From Leptobrachium leishanense (taxonomy: Eukaryota; Chordata; Amphibia; Anura; Megophryidae), in contig CM019067.1 of assembly GCA_009667805.1 (NCBI GenBank), forward strand, positions 241,897,721 to 241,961,720: a stretch of 64,000 nucleotides of DNA, given 5' to 3'. Each line of letters begins with the position of its first letter. The first letter of the stretch is position 1. Made by a program: the position numbers and the translations under genes. This document shows, piece by piece, positions 24,891 to 37,610 of this stretch. The notes beneath the pieces are model-generated. The model saw only the letters and a program-made list of their open reading frames with translations. It did not search any database and was not told where the DNA came from.

Positions 24891-25860
24891 GTAGAGTATA
24901 TCTGAGGATATGCAAAAGAACACAAGAGCACACAGCTGCATCAAACTGACATATTGCACACTCTGACAGATATAGATGTAAATCTACCTCTTTGACATGT
25001 TACACCATAATGCTAATACATCAACTAGACTGCTGTGTTTTCCTGGACACAATGCTCCTTCAGGCAGAGGGAGAGCACAGAGAAGAGGCTGCCCATAACA
25101 TGGGGATGTTGCAGAGGGGTAAACAATGACCTAATCAACGAAATCAAGGCTTTTGGGTTAAAACCTAGATCAATGAATTGATTTGATATACTACCTTCAG
25201 TGTATAGATTTGAACTTCAGGGCTGCACTTCACACAATTCCCATCAGCATTCATAAATTTTATATGTCCAGAAAATAATGGAGTAAGTGGCAACCATACT
25301 AATTATACCACATACCATGCAGTCTAGGTCTACTGTACAGCCACACAAATAGATAAACATGGGGACTCAGAAAAATATCATTCTAATACATATGAGATTT
25401 GATATGAGATCCATAAGATCAATCAAACAGTGGGCCTTGCTGGACTTAGAGCAGGAAATGTAATTCCTGGTTCTCCAATTGACAGGGCTTCTGAATAGAC
25501 ACACAAATTCAGGTTTGAAGCCTTGTAAAAAACCAAAGTGAAAACTAGGATTGCACACAACTCCCCTAGTAAGCTGAAGTTGTATGGTACCTAGACTGTC
25601 CATTTATATTTTCCATATTTTCATCTATAATACCACTTATGTGTTCATACTAGTTTCATGTTGATCTGAAATTTTGTTGATTTGTTGACCTGTCTAAATA
25701 AAGAATCAATGAAATGCTGCACTGACAAAACAAATGATGAACCAGTTGTGGCATTATGATATTTGTCCAATCGATTTAGTCATTCCTAGCGCCAGAAAAT
25801 GGAGAGAGAAGGGAAGAATAGCTGATCTCATTTGCCACTTTAGTTTATCATGAATTAAGG

Positions 25861-26656
25861 CTGGGGTGGCCAACCCACGTCATGCCACATACCACTTCAC
25901 CTCAACCTAACCCCCCTCCCTCGGTTTGTCAGCAAGGATCCAAAAATTACTTATCTCTGTATACTTCAAATAATACAATACTGAAGAGAAAATATTATTA
26001 AACCAATACTTTTGTAACAAAACACAAAAAAATCATTCAAGAGCTAGAATATTATTAAAAGTACAAATGACTTGCAAAGAAAGTAACATATTCCAACATT
26101 GCCTTAGGCTTGGGTCAGACGAGAGCAGTGTTCACGTCCGTGTAGTCGCACATTTTAACGTCAGTGGTAGCATACAATTATGATCAATAGAGACACACAC
26201 ACGAAGTACGTCCGCACAGAAGTGCGGACGCACAACAGATACGACAAACGGACGCAGGTTAGGCAAGAACGTAAAACTGCTAGAACGGACGTGCGGAGTG
26301 TGCCACGTGTGTGTGATGGAACGTAGTCAGACGGACTGCATTTTTGACGTACTAAATGGTTTTTCATATTAATTTTATTTCCCATCTACATCGATCAGTC
26401 AAAAAAACCGTCAGTCACAAAAGCGGACCGTGTGGCCACTACCTTGTCATCAGGCAGAAAGTATGTCCGTTGTGCACGGACGCACAGTCCACACAGAATG
26501 CGTTCGTCTGACCCTAGCCTAATTAGTTGCATGCACCTACTGTAGATTCTACACTGCTTATCTGGTTTGTTTATTGAATTTTATTAAAATTGCACAAAGT
26601 GGTGTGGAAAACCTTCATGTGTGACTTGTGGCACGCGTGCCGTGGGTTGGTCACCC
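25861..26656. mobile_element. hAT-like element with GGGTGGCCAACCC ends
   Basis: Left GGGGTGGCCAACCCACG and right CGTGGGTTGGTCACCC are inverted. The interior is A/T-rich and contains the nested element at 26104-26522. No target duplication found. Confidence 0.6.
26104..26522. mobile_element. GGGTCAGACGA-family element (419 bp)
   Basis: Inverted ends TTAGGCTTGGGTCAGACGA / TCGTCTGACCCTAGCCTAA. Relatives: 46565-46724 (right part only) and 51651-52077. Internal short palindromes such as TCCGCACAGAAGTGCGGACG. No ORF. Confidence 0.75.
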
Positions 26657-27373
26657 TTAATGTAAGAGGTCTGTCCAATTATGTGGGCTGTATCCTCCTG
26701 TTCAGGAGGTAGAAAAATTATGCTAATAATTAAGGGACAGCCCGAAAATTTGTATTTTGTCACATGGCAACTGACCATTTCAGGGGAAAAAAATGGGGCC
26801 AGCAAGGGAATGGGGCCGTGGTTCACAATCATACAGGGGTTGTGGGCCACATTCTCACAGTATCATTCTTCTGCTTATTAAAAAGCATTGTGATGTGTGC
26901 TGAGCTGTCCATACACAGCACTGCTGGATTCTGGGTAATTTGCTTATATATAGAGGACTAATAAGGTCTATATTATCATTAATAACATATCTTTACTATA
27001 AATTATATTAATACTGTTATAAAATAACTAATTGAATGGTATCATATTTCAGATATGAGCATAATCAATATTGACTACAAACATGAGCATTGGCAGGGAT
27101 GGCTAGAAAGGTGTAAAGCATTATGTATCAAACAGTAAAAGAGGTTTTAAAAAGTAGTGCTGGATCTCTTTTGCCACCCAATAGTTGATTAATAAATTTA
27201 AATTAGCCATGAGCTGCTCAGTGCTCAGCCACACAAAAGCCTGAAATGACACTTGACATGCCTATGCTTGTATTTTGCCTACAGTTTGATAATTTTTTCT
27301 TTAGAAAGAACTGAATAGAGAATAATTATGTACTTGAAATAGAAGATCCACCAATATAAATCCTCTGTCTAAC

Positions 27374-28705
27374 CTTCTCTCCTACTGCTTGGCCCTGCCA
27401 CAGGAGAATTCAAGCCACCAGAAGTCCTTTCTGAGTTCACACTTTGGCCAGAAACATCGTCTGACCATTGAAAAGAGCTATCAATATTGTCTCTATCAGG
27501 CTCTGGGCTTTGATTAGAATCAGGCATAGACTCAAAAGCACTGTTTTCCTCATCTTCATCATCCTGAGAGGAGAAAACAGTACTTTCAGAGATCCTGGCA
27601 CTATCCACTGAAGAAAAGCGTGTGTGACTTGAGAACCGGTTGTGGCTATCGTAGCAAGAGGGGCTGTAGCAGGAAGTGCTATAACATGAAGTGCTGTAGC
27701 AGGAGGTACTGTAGCATGAGGTGTCACAAGTATCACAGTCATGATCACCATGTAGTCTAGGACTTGATTCGCTTTCACTTTCAGTTCTAGGTAGCTCTCC
27801 ATCCATAAATATATGATTACAACTAGGGAGGTTATCAATTGAATTGTCAAGTGGCAAGCTACTTCTGCTGTTTTCTTGGTCATCATTTTCATCACCAATG
27901 TTTTCTGAAGAAGGATCAGGCATAACAGTTTCTGTTTCACTAACTACATCTTTCTCAGAAACCTCCTTAACTGTGGACTCCTCATCAATATCCATGCAAT
28001 TTTGTTCCTCCTCTTCTCCATCTTCTCCATCTCCTAACATCTGAGCAGAAGGCAGGCTGTGGAGCAAGTTATGAATTCTAATGTAATGGGTGCGTGGTGT
28101 CTCAGGCTCCCCACATGCTGACGCAATTACATTTTCCAATTCCGATACCGGTAATGAACAAGGCCTGGTTTTCCTTTTTACGGTGTTTCTGAGTTTGGGT
28201 TCTGCATCCTGTTCTTGACATTGTCCTTCTGGTTCTTCTGTATTTTTGTCCTCATCCTTACTTGCCTCCATTAAAATACTTGCTTCTTCTAAATTGAAGG
28301 CATCTGTTTCAACCATTTGACTAGAAGCAGTATAGTCTACTTTTGGTTCAGAATCTTCAGGTATAGACTCTGTCTGTCCTTGATCAGAATCCACCGCAAC
28401 CAAAGAAGAAGCCGTCTCATCTTGTATTGGTTCTAGGTATTCTACATTGGCTGAAAGACAGTCAGATCCTGTGGTTTCTGTCAAGTTCTTGTGTAAACTG
28501 GTTTGACTATTAGACCTGCTATTAACTGTAGAGCTCTTATCATTGATCCCAGTGGAAATGGACCCATTAAGCATCACTAAATTTGGAATGCCAACTGATG
28601 TTCTTCGTGGATATCCATTAGAGGCTTCTTCAACTGGTACGGAAATAGAGCATGAATGGGATGGAACATCCACTGGATCTGCAGTAATGGAGACATCTTC
28701 ATCAT
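27374..28705 (-). CDS. HECW1: HECW1 large exon: acidic/Ser-rich linker between C2 and WW1
   Basis: 1332 bp, about 444 codons, from acceptor TTCAG to donor GAAG|GTTAG. This is the long disordered linker. Most of it is Glu/Asp/Ser-rich and loosely conserved, with conserved islands: KRKTRPCSLPVSELENVIAS, PRTHYIRIHNLLHSLPSAQ, a Cys-Tyr tandem stretch (five SCYSxS-type units on the minus strand of about 27640-27740), SHTRFSSVDSARISESTVFS and SPVAGPSSRREG at the end. The apparent stop right after REG is intronic. The Cys/Tyr repeat number and acidic stretches vary between HECW1 orthologues. Confidence 0.97.
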
Positions 28706-28905
28706 CTGAAAGCAGAAATTATATATAATTTTTATTATCATAAAGTCAATACTTTTCCAAGACATATTTATACCTTTTAGTACACGATATTAAGATAATT
28801 TTGTAGTTTGACTCCAGTTGTTCCCAGATTATATATGGAATAAGGGATTAAAAACCCATCCACTCAATTCTGAATAATTAGTCTGGGAGAAAATATAAAA
28901 AGTTA

Positions 28906-29160
28906 TGAAAAAAAAAAGTTGTAGTGGTGATGTTTTGTTCCCCAGTCTCACTTTTCTCCCAGCGGCCAGAAGCAGCGTATCGGGCCGCAGTTCTCGCTGC
29001 GGGATGAGAGGTGAGTATTTGATTTTTTTTGGTGGGGGGTCTGAATCCGTTAGCACCAGCTCTAAACTGTAGCAAACATTTTTAGTTAGCAACAGCGGTG
29101 AGTAATTAGCGTTATGACTTTGTGATTCTAACGCTAATTACTGATTGCTTATTCTTTGGG
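28906..29160. repeat. Fragment of 3-bp-TSD family element
   Basis: AATTAGCGTTATGACTTTG and TTCTAACGCTAATTACTGAT match the inner part of copies at 10860 and 53021. Both ends are missing. 29160-30740 is A/T-rich intron in which I see no feature. Confidence 0.5.
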
Positions 29161-30744
29161 CCAGACATGAAGGAACCTAGAATGTTTTTGTGTGATAATG
29201 CTAGAGTTAAGTGCGAAGACGTGTCAGAATTAAAATTTATTTTTAAAAAAATATATATTTGGTCTTTTGGGTATAGGAATAAGAGTTAATATCTCTGTAA
29301 TATAGATTTATATTCACAAAATATATGTTTATAATCAAGGTATATTTTATTATATTTACAGTAGGAAATATATACTCCAATAAATATTGTAGAAAGTATA
29401 TAATTGGTAAATAATAAAAATTACTAAAGAATAGATTCTGTTGAGTTAACCAGAAAAGAATTCAGCTGATAGTAAGTAATTTTAAAAGGGAGTACGGATA
29501 TAAATTAGGTATGACAGATAGAGACACAGTGTCTAGTGACTGGGAGAAGAGAAGGTCTTTGTGTAGATTGACCTTTTGACCCGAGATAAGAATATTAAAA
29601 AGAAATGGTGGAATTAATTAAGAAGTGCAATACTGCCCTCTAGAGGATAGTAAATATTAGATTTGATGTATTAATAATATTGCCAGTGACGTCAAATTTA
29701 CTATAATTGAAGTGGCAGTGTTGGTTGCAAATCAGTCGGAGATTCCAGCATTCAGACTCACACCGCAATGCATTCAGATGTCCAGTACACATAGCAGATC
29801 CCAGGACATGAGGCAATCAAGATTCTCACCAAATCTCTAACTCACATGCATTGATTATCTGATATCGATAATCTTCACATATTCCAAAACAAAGCATCAC
29901 ATAGAAAATTCCAAGATTTATTAAAATCCAAATTGGACAGGTAATGTATGAAATTAAGGAATTAATGTAATTTTATATATTTGTAGATATTCTTGCAACG
30001 TAGACTGAGACTTCTCAGATACTGGCTAACTCCAAAAATTCTAAGTATTTCTATTCTGCAGATAGAAATATGAAGAAGTGGACATAAGGATTTATTCCTA
30101 AAAGAAATGTTGTAAGATTGATACCAATATATATTGAATTTGGAAATTACTGTGATTATAATTAATAAGCAAAGAATTATATAACTACAAAATAAAAAGC
30201 AAAAGATTAGAAGTTTAATTCTCGAGATTAGGGGAGGATTCACTAAATAAGTTTTTATTACTTATCATTAAATTAGCTCATCTTTTGTTGATCCATGTAG
30301 TATAGAGATATATATATATATATCTATAAGAGCTGGCTGGTTAAACATTGTTTGCTGGGAAATGCATGTTGTATTAAGCAGAAATGTTTATTAACCATTT
30401 GTCTATTAGTTACTAACTGATAAGGTAAATGATATTAATCATATATGCAGTTACTAACCGGAGATACATATATTGTGAAGCTATACTGTACTGTATACGT
30501 AATAAATATATATATTTTTGTCCGATTATTGATTATTGTATTTTTCAAAGCAAAACACAGACAATTAAAAGAATTCAGGAGAATTTCTAAGAAATATAAA
30601 CGATTGATATTTGTGTCTCGTATGGATTTCTTATGAAATAATAATCCCTGATAGGTCCAGTAAGTCCAATATAGACATATTGGAGGCTTGGTTGATAAAT
30701 CCAAAACATAACGTGTTGTATTCACGTGCAGAGATTATATCCGA

Positions 30745-31225
30745 CAGATATGCCCCCTGCTCTCATGGATATGTCCCCTGCTCTCATGGATAATGCCCCA
30801 GGTCTAATGGACAATGTCCCAGCTCTCATGGATATGCCCCTCAGCTCTCATGGATATGCCCCTCAGCTCTCATGGATATGCCCCTCAGCTCTCATGGATA
30901 TGCCCCTCAGCTCTCATGGATATGCCCCTCAGCTCTCATGGATATGCCCCTCAGCTCTCATGGATAATGCCCCAGGTCTCATGGATATTCCCCCCGCTCT
31001 CATGGATATGCCCCTCAGCTCTCATGGATATTCCCCCCCAGCTCTCATGGATAATGCCCCAGGTCTCATGGATAATGCCCCAGGTCTCATGGATAATGCC
31101 CCAGGTCTCATGGATAATGCCCCAGGTCTCATGGATATTCCCCCCCAGCTCTCATGGATATGCCCCAGGTCACATGGATATGCCCCAGGTCTCATGGATA
31201 ATGTCACAGCTCACATGGATATTAT
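30745..31225. repeat. Minisatellite, 21-22 bp unit (ATGGATATGCCCC..)
   Basis: About 22 tandem units such as ATGGATATGCCCCTCAGCTC and ATGGATAATGCCCCAGGTCT. Open frames on both strands are a by-product of the repeat. It shares its core (CATGGATATGCCCCAGCTC) with the 18-bp array at 42459. Confidence 0.92.
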
Positions 31226-31264
31226 TGCCCCCAGCAGCTCAGATCACCTCTCTGTGGACCCGAA

Positions 31265-31470
31265 ACGATGCAGGCCGCCGCCGCACATTGCCGGTGGCCG
31301 CATGCTTCCTGCTACGAACGGCCGCTGGCAGGAAGTGCAGCCGCTCGCGAGATCGCGGCTGGCTGTTAGATCCCAGGCGAGCGGCTGCACTTCCTGTCAG
31401 CGGCCGTTCAAAGCAGGAAGCATGCGGCCGCTGGCAATGCGTGGCGGCGGCCTGCTCAATCGTTTTGGGC
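31265..31470. repeat. GC-rich inverted repeat beside the minisatellite
   Basis: GCATGCTTCCTGCT..GAACGGCCGCTG and GCAGCCGCTCGC at 31300-31352 are mirrored by GCGAGCGGCTGC..CAGCGGCCGTTC..AGCAGGAAGCATGC at 31377-31432. Followed by GAACGCCGTTCCC palindromes to 31530; probably the end of the repeat that carries the minisatellite. Confidence 0.75.
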
Positions 31471-31599
31471 TTGGGCCACAGCAGGAACCTGCATTCCCGC
31501 TGTGGGAGAAGTGCGGGAACGCCGTTCCCATGCGTTCCCGCAGGACTTGAGCCCTGTAGCTAGAAAGCGCTAATATCAGCTATTCAAAAAGCTGGTAAT

Positions 31600-32294
31600 G
31601 GTTAATCTATTCAGAGAACACCGAATGTCAGTGAAATGCCCTGATGTTCGGTGGTTTCATTCGGCAAGTTTAATCAGGCGAATGCCATAAGTTTCAATGT
31701 AAAAAATATTCCCGTTTATATTGAATATTTATTAAACCATTTATTCTTTTAATCTGCAGTAAAAAGTCTCTTTATTTATTTATTTTTTAGGATTTTAGGC
31801 ATTTTCCTGATTTTTTTCAGCGACATTTCTTTTTCGCTTTTTTTATATAGTTTTTTTTTTCTATAACAGACCTTTTTATTATTATTCATAGAACCTTATA
31901 TGTAATTTTCTGGCATTTTCTTGCAGTATTTCTTTTGCAAACAGCTTTTCAAAGTCAGGTTTTCTTTGTTTTTTTTTTACCCCATTCGTCAGCTTGTTCG
32001 ACAACTGGTCAGCACGCTGTTCAGATGCGTTCGGCTGGGTTTGTGTCGGATCGTCAGATTGTTTGGCTTTAATTCAGTGCTTTTACAGGTCACTCAAATT
32101 TTTTTTCCGGTGGTTTTGCGGCATTTTGTTCGATCAATGCAGCGGTTTTGCGGTGGTTTATTCGGATGCGGTCGGTGGCTTTTCCCTGCACTTCGGGGCC
32201 AGTGGTGAATGCTGGATTCACCGCAGGGCCGGGGAATTTGATTCCTCGTAGTGCAGGGAACGAAAGAGCACCGAAATTGCACCGGAATAACCCT
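31600..32294. mobile_element. GAATAACCC-family element (~0.7 kb)
   Basis: Contains TTAATCTATTCAGAGAACACC, CAGTAAAAAGTCTCTTTATT and the right end CGGAATAACCCTG, as in 37611, 39504 and 44681. T-rich centre 31800-31980. Confidence 0.6.
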
Positions 32295-32455
32295 GTATGT
32301 ACACTTTCAATATTATTTGTGGTTTGCATCTACTGCAGAAGGCAAGTTGAACTAAAGGGAGTAAATATTTAAGATTCAAAAGTGGGTGAAAAAAAAGGAA
32401 AGAAATAAATCCATTACGCAAAACGTCTGACATTTGAGGCAGTAAAGAATGTTAC

Positions 32456-32556
32456 CTGGGTGAATGGATGATGTTATCTCAAATCGGAACTGCAGTTGTC
32501 CACTCACATGATCAGTAGGAAGCCTTCGACCCAAGGTGTAACTAACAACACGATCT
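32456..32556 (-). CDS. HECW1: HECW1 exon: end of C2 domain
   Basis: 101 bp between TTTTTAG and CCCAG|GTAAC. It reads [20 protein letters not shown], then [13 protein letters not shown], and ends one base into an Asp codon completed in the next exon (HP-DDEDVS). This is the last C2 strand pair; all residues fit the HECW1 family. Confidence 0.96.
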
Positions 32557-32606
32557 CTAAAAATGAAAAGAAGAAAATTAGGACACTCTACAACAAAACA
32601 CATGCA

Positions 32607-33318
32607 GGGCCCTATTACATTCTTTGCGCATACGTTTGCTCACGTGCATAAACGCATTAACGCAAGGGGCAAATCCCTTTGTGCTGAACGTCATATTACA
32701 ATGTCAGCGCAACAAACGCGCGTATACGTCTACCGCGGGTGAACCTGCGCGATCTTACTGTACGTCGCTTGTCCTATACTTAACATTGTAAGCGCAAATG
32801 CGTTTGTAATACCCTCCGCGTACCAGCGCACAATCTATGCGCAGTTTGTAACGCACAGCCTTTGCGCGCATAATTTTAGCAACTCCTAAAAGCTGGTGTT
32901 AATGGCAAATTCTATCAACCTGGCCGAAACCAAATACACCAGCCCAAAAAAATACGCAGCAAAGTATAGTTACACATTCTACACATACAAAACCAATAAA
33001 ATGGAGAAGATATGCGTATTTGTTTTATTGATGCAGCATATATGCGCAGATTGACTTTGACAGGCGCAAACCTTAACGTGGGACAAATGTGGTTCTTAAT
33101 TCTGATTGGCTGAATCGCGTGAAAAAACAGTCCGCACACTGATTTCTGCGCGCAAAGTTGCGGCGCGCGTTCGTTTTACGCGCGTTATTTTTTGACGGAT
33201 GAAAAAATGCGCGAGGATTGTAATACCAGCCTTGTTTTACGCGCGTTAACGTTTAGCGCTTCGCGCAAAAATTCACACGTTCTACGTGCGTTTTTGCGTG
33301 AAGAATGTAATAGAGCCC
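32607..33318. mobile_element. 3-bp-TSD family element, GCGCAAA subfamily, copy 4
   Basis: Ends GGGCCCTATTACATTCTTTG / GAATGTAATAGAGCCC; many GCGCAAA/TTTGCGC words. Flanking GCA/GGA. Shares the TACTGTACG..CCTATACTTAACATTG core with the AACGTTAG subfamily, so the two are related. Confidence 0.75.
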
Positions 33319-33848
33319 GGAGTCTTTAAAAAAACAAACAAACACTTTTATCTATTGTATATTAGTAGGATTGTAAAAATACAAACATAACATAGTCTAG
33401 ACAAAATGAGTTACATAGTGGCCTAGTCACCATGTCCTGGTGTTTGCCGTAGTGATAAACTTACACAAGCGAAAATCACTGTTGTTACAGCAACAAACAC
33501 CGGTGTTGCTCAAAAAGAGAATCAAAACAATGTCAGGAGAATCGTCAATGTGAAACTTCTGCTGTTTGGATTTTGCTTTTGTGAAACACTGCCGTATGTT
33601 GCAGTTGCAACAAAGATGGTTTTCACTGTTGTTTCCAACTTCGCCAATTGTTTGCGCACTTTATATAAGCATCATTATATTATCATAGCTCATCTAATTC
33701 TCTGTACATTCTATCAACTAGAAGGATTCAGGATATTATTTCAAAACAAAATGCAGATTTTATGAGCAGTATCCTTTCACAATGCTAATAAATACTGGAC
33801 AAGGACTACAATGATTAATGTCTTTTACTTTTAAGGTTTACTTCTTAC

Positions 33849-33991
33849 CCAATGGCATGTCTCTCTAACAGACGCTGAACTGGCATGGACAACTTTCCTA
33901 AAAAACGCTTGATGATCGGACGACTTTTTGCAAACTTATCTTTTACTTCAATTTCCAAGACGTCAGTTGGAAGAGAGACAAAACTGTAGAG
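33849..33991 (-). CDS. HECW1: HECW1 exon: C2 domain, second half
   Basis: 143 bp. I chose the acceptor CCCTACAG at 33992-33993 rather than the CTACAG eight bases further in. Only the first keeps the reading frame and restores the [11 protein letters not shown] peptide expected between W-K-R-E and V-L-E-I-E-V. It continues [18 protein letters not shown], then [14 protein letters not shown]. The donor splits the Gly codon (GG|GTAAG). Confidence 0.96.
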
Positions 33992-34791
33992 CTGTAGGGA
34001 ACAATGGTAAATCAATATATTATACAAAAACAGGTTTGAATGTCTAAGTTTTCAGCTCTAGTTTCTTTAACCCTTCACGTCCATGATCCAGTTAACACGA
34101 ACTTCAAAAACACCCACAGGTGCGTGAGATCAAGCGAATTCGACCTGGACATAGTCAGGAGAATTGAAAACTAATTTTGTTTGTTGTAAATGATCTTCAT
34201 TTGGATCTAGGATTCAGGATATATACCTAGGCTTACAGTTAGTACACTAGACATGTCAGTCGATGAAGTGTAAAAGCTGAAGTTGTGCGGTTTCAGTCTC
34301 CCTTTCAAAGCAATGTCCTCAGTCTTAATGCAAAAGCTGAACTGACAGTGACAAGCACAAGTAACCCTCTGTGTCTGTCAAATGCAATGACAGTGTACTG
34401 AAAGGAGGGGTGGAAGAGTTGAATGCCGTGTGTGTGTGTGTAGCTGTATTTACAGTATGTGTGTATGCATATTTATGTGTGTATTGGTTATAGGGGTTAT
34501 TTCAAAGGATTTTATAAATAACCATAAGAAACCTGGTTTCTGACAGTGGTTTTGTGGAAAAGCATTTGGTAGTGAAAATAATAAGGAGATATCTGATTGC
34601 AACGCACCATCCAGCACCTCAATATGGGCAGTGAGAGGTGACAAAGAAAAAGGTTTCCGGTCCTCTCCCCTAAAAAAGCATAAAATAATTTGTCCTTCTT
34701 ATGGAATATTGTTGGAAAATTAGCTGATCCAATCAAAACATTAACATGTGACCAATGTGTATAAACCTAGGAGTAGACAGGTAGACACATA

Positions 34792-35526
34792 GGGCTCGAT
34801 TACATTCTTTGCGCAAAAACGCTCACGCAGCGCTTTAACGTTTAACGCTTCGCGCACAAATTAACGCGCACAAATTAATGCTGGTATTACAATCCTTGCG
34901 CATTTTTTCATCCGTCGAAAAATATTGCGCGTAAAAAAGACGCGCAAAAATGCACGCGCATTAACGCTGCGCGCAGAAATTGGTGTGCGGACTGTTTTTT
35001 CACGTGATTCAGCCAATCAGAATTAAGAACCACAATTGTCTCCCATTAAGTTTTTGCGCCTGTCAAAATCAATCTGAATATATATGTTGCAGCAATAATA
35101 AAAACACGCACAACTTCTCAATTTTATTGTTTGGGTATGCGTAGAATGTGTAACTAAACTTTGCTGTATTTTTTTTTCGGGCTGGTATTTGGTTTCGGCC
35201 AGGATGTTCAGATTTGTCGTTACCACCAGCTTTTAAAAGATGTTAAAATTATGCACGCAAACGTCGACCGTTAAAATTTGCGCATAGATTGTAATACCTT
35301 GTGCGTACCAGCGCACAAACGCATTTGCGCTCACAATGTTAAATATAGGACGCGCAAAGTACAGTACGCTCGCAAAGGGTTCGCGCAGGTCCATCCACGT
35401 TAGACGTTAATGCGCATTTTTTGCGCGGACGTTGTAATACGAAGTTCTGCGCAAAGGGTTTTGCCTCTCGCGGTAATGCATTTTTGTGCACGCATTAACG
35501 TTTGCGCAAAGAATGTAATAGAGCCC
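34792..35526. mobile_element. 3-bp-TSD family element, GCGCAAA subfamily, copy 5 (735 bp)
   Basis: GGGCTCGATTACATTCTTTG / GAATGTAATAGAGCCC with ATA duplicated (34789-34791, 35527-35529). Internal order is inverted relative to 32607. Overlapping ORFs are short and non-conserved. Confidence 0.82.
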
Positions 35527-36263
35527 ATAATCATTGGTGGATCCAAGGGGGAGGCACGCAGGGCATGTATCATCCTCCCAATCCCTTTACAGAAAATGCA
35601 GGTGTCCTTTTGACCCCTTATAGTTGGATCCATACAAACCACAAGATTAAGTGATCCAGTCTTTCCAATGACACCAATCATGATCATGTAAAATATACAC
35701 ATAAAATATAAGAAATATTTTTTTTCCCCAAAGCAGCAGGATTGTACGCTTTTCAGTTATAAAGTGAATAATGCTGATGCAGTAGTCCACGTTCTCACTG
35801 CAGAGCATTGCTGTACAAGGTCTATCATGTGTCATCTAAGCAGCAGTATGACAGACCCTGTGAGGCAGTGTTCTGGGAAGAGTGTGTTGAGAACAGCCTG
35901 CAATCCCAGGTCCACTCTGCCTGTCCGTTACTGGTCTTAATCAAAATTGGTAGAGTACCCCCCCTCTCCAAAACTTTTGTTTGGATTCACCCTCCAGGTA
36001 GGACACCTACATAATATTATATATCATCAATTCTTGTAGTATTAATGCATTACTAGTGAGTCTATGCAGTCAGCTAAATTAATTTAAGATTTTTTTTCAA
36101 TTTCCTTCTACCACTCTGGTTCAAGAAAATGTTATTCTTATTTCAATTTTTATTAATATATGTATATAAATGTATATAGAAAAAAGATTTCCTCATAGAC
36201 ATTGAGCAAGGATCCATAGTTTTCTGAAAAAGCAGATACAGCCATGTGAAAATTGTCTAAGGA

Positions 36264-36513
36264 AATTAAATGATTTCCTTTATAATAAAATAGAGTTTTG
36301 AAATTGAGTATATAGGAAATCTGACCACAGAACTTGTGACATTATTCAATTCAATATCAATATTATTTTTTTAGAGCTGTACATGATTTTACTTTTTTTG
36401 CATGTTTGAATGCAAAAAAAGTAAAATAATGTACAGCTCTAAAAAAATAATATTGATTCCAATATACTCAATTTCAAATCTCTATTTTATTAAAGGAAAT
36501 CATTTAGTTTAAT
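36264..36513. repeat. Long A/T-rich hairpin (foldback)
   Basis: AATATTATTTTTTTAGAGCT..GTACATGATTTTAC is mirrored about a centre near 36401-36406. Outer arms (ATGATTTCCTTTATAATAAA / TTTATTAAAGGAAATCAT) also pair. Total arm about 110 bp with interruptions. 35530-36263 shows nothing recognised. Confidence 0.8.
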
Positions 36514-37610
36514 GTGTAGGTTACCTTGCCTAAAAGTAAAAATAATAGCTAGTAGCGAATATCACCGCTTATATGGTGATAAACTGCTTCATGATTTTTT
36601 CTTTCTGGCATTGTATTTTCTTACATAGTCTTATATTTTTGTTTAAATGAATCTATCACACAATAGAATTCTACATCAGAATAGAGCAATAGATCATGGA
36701 TTGACCTTCAAGCTGGAAAATATTTATGAATATATCTTTAAAAAAAATAACTAGTGTAATTAACATCTCCACTTGAGATAATGAAATATTTACTATGTTT
36801 CAATTTAATTAGACCGTATGAACATCTTCCACTATACACTAAGGAACGGAATGAATTTGTTGAAGTGCATTTTTAAGAAGAGTTTTGAGACGTTAATTAT
36901 TCAGAAGCAACAGTGTATTTCCATAATAACAATGACATTTTTTTCAATGTTGCAGAATTGAAGGAGAAGATGGTTCCTAAATACAAGCAGTGTTAAATCA
37001 TTAAATACCTACTGCATAAAAGGCTCACATGAATAGATACAGATATGAACAAACAAGTCTAATGGAATTCTACGAATTTTCAAAATTTATGGTAGATAAA
37101 AACACATATTTGTTTTTCAACTGGTCGTTGATAATTATTTGAAAATAGTCAAATGAGATAAATCCGTTATGTAGTACAGACATCTCGGAAAATGTATTAT
37201 CACAAGACACTCTTAGACCCTGTTTTAGCCGAGCCAGCAATAGGAAGCCACAGCTAGTGACTGTAAAGACTAGTTTTTACCAACTTTATTACGAGCGAAT
37301 CGCTATGTTAGTGTCTCAGCTCATATTATTTGAGAGCAAATAATGGACACTTGCACTAACACTGCTGATGGTATCATCTTGAAGTCTGTAGGACCATATG
37401 GAGATGTGCAAGCTTTACAGTAAAGCTTCTCCTGTTGCTCTTTGGATTTTAGTTTTGTGAAATGTGGGCGATTGTCGTCCCTGTAATACCACTGCATTGT
37501 TAATAACCCCTACAGAATAATGTTGTTTCAATCAGTTTGTGTTCCACTTCTTAACTGATTTCGGATTATAGAGGTTTTCTTAAAGTTTACAGAGGTCTTG
37601 TGTAGACTAA

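Noticed and set aside
27369..28673. Large exon read as a single-exon gene of its own
   Set aside because: It joins in phase to exons on both sides, and its apparent stop lies in the intron after the GAAG|GTTAG donor.
30726..31563. Two overlapping ORFs of 249 and 274 codons over the 30.7-kb minisatellite
   Set aside because: Same reason: repeat translation running on into a GC-rich inverted repeat; no codon or family signal.
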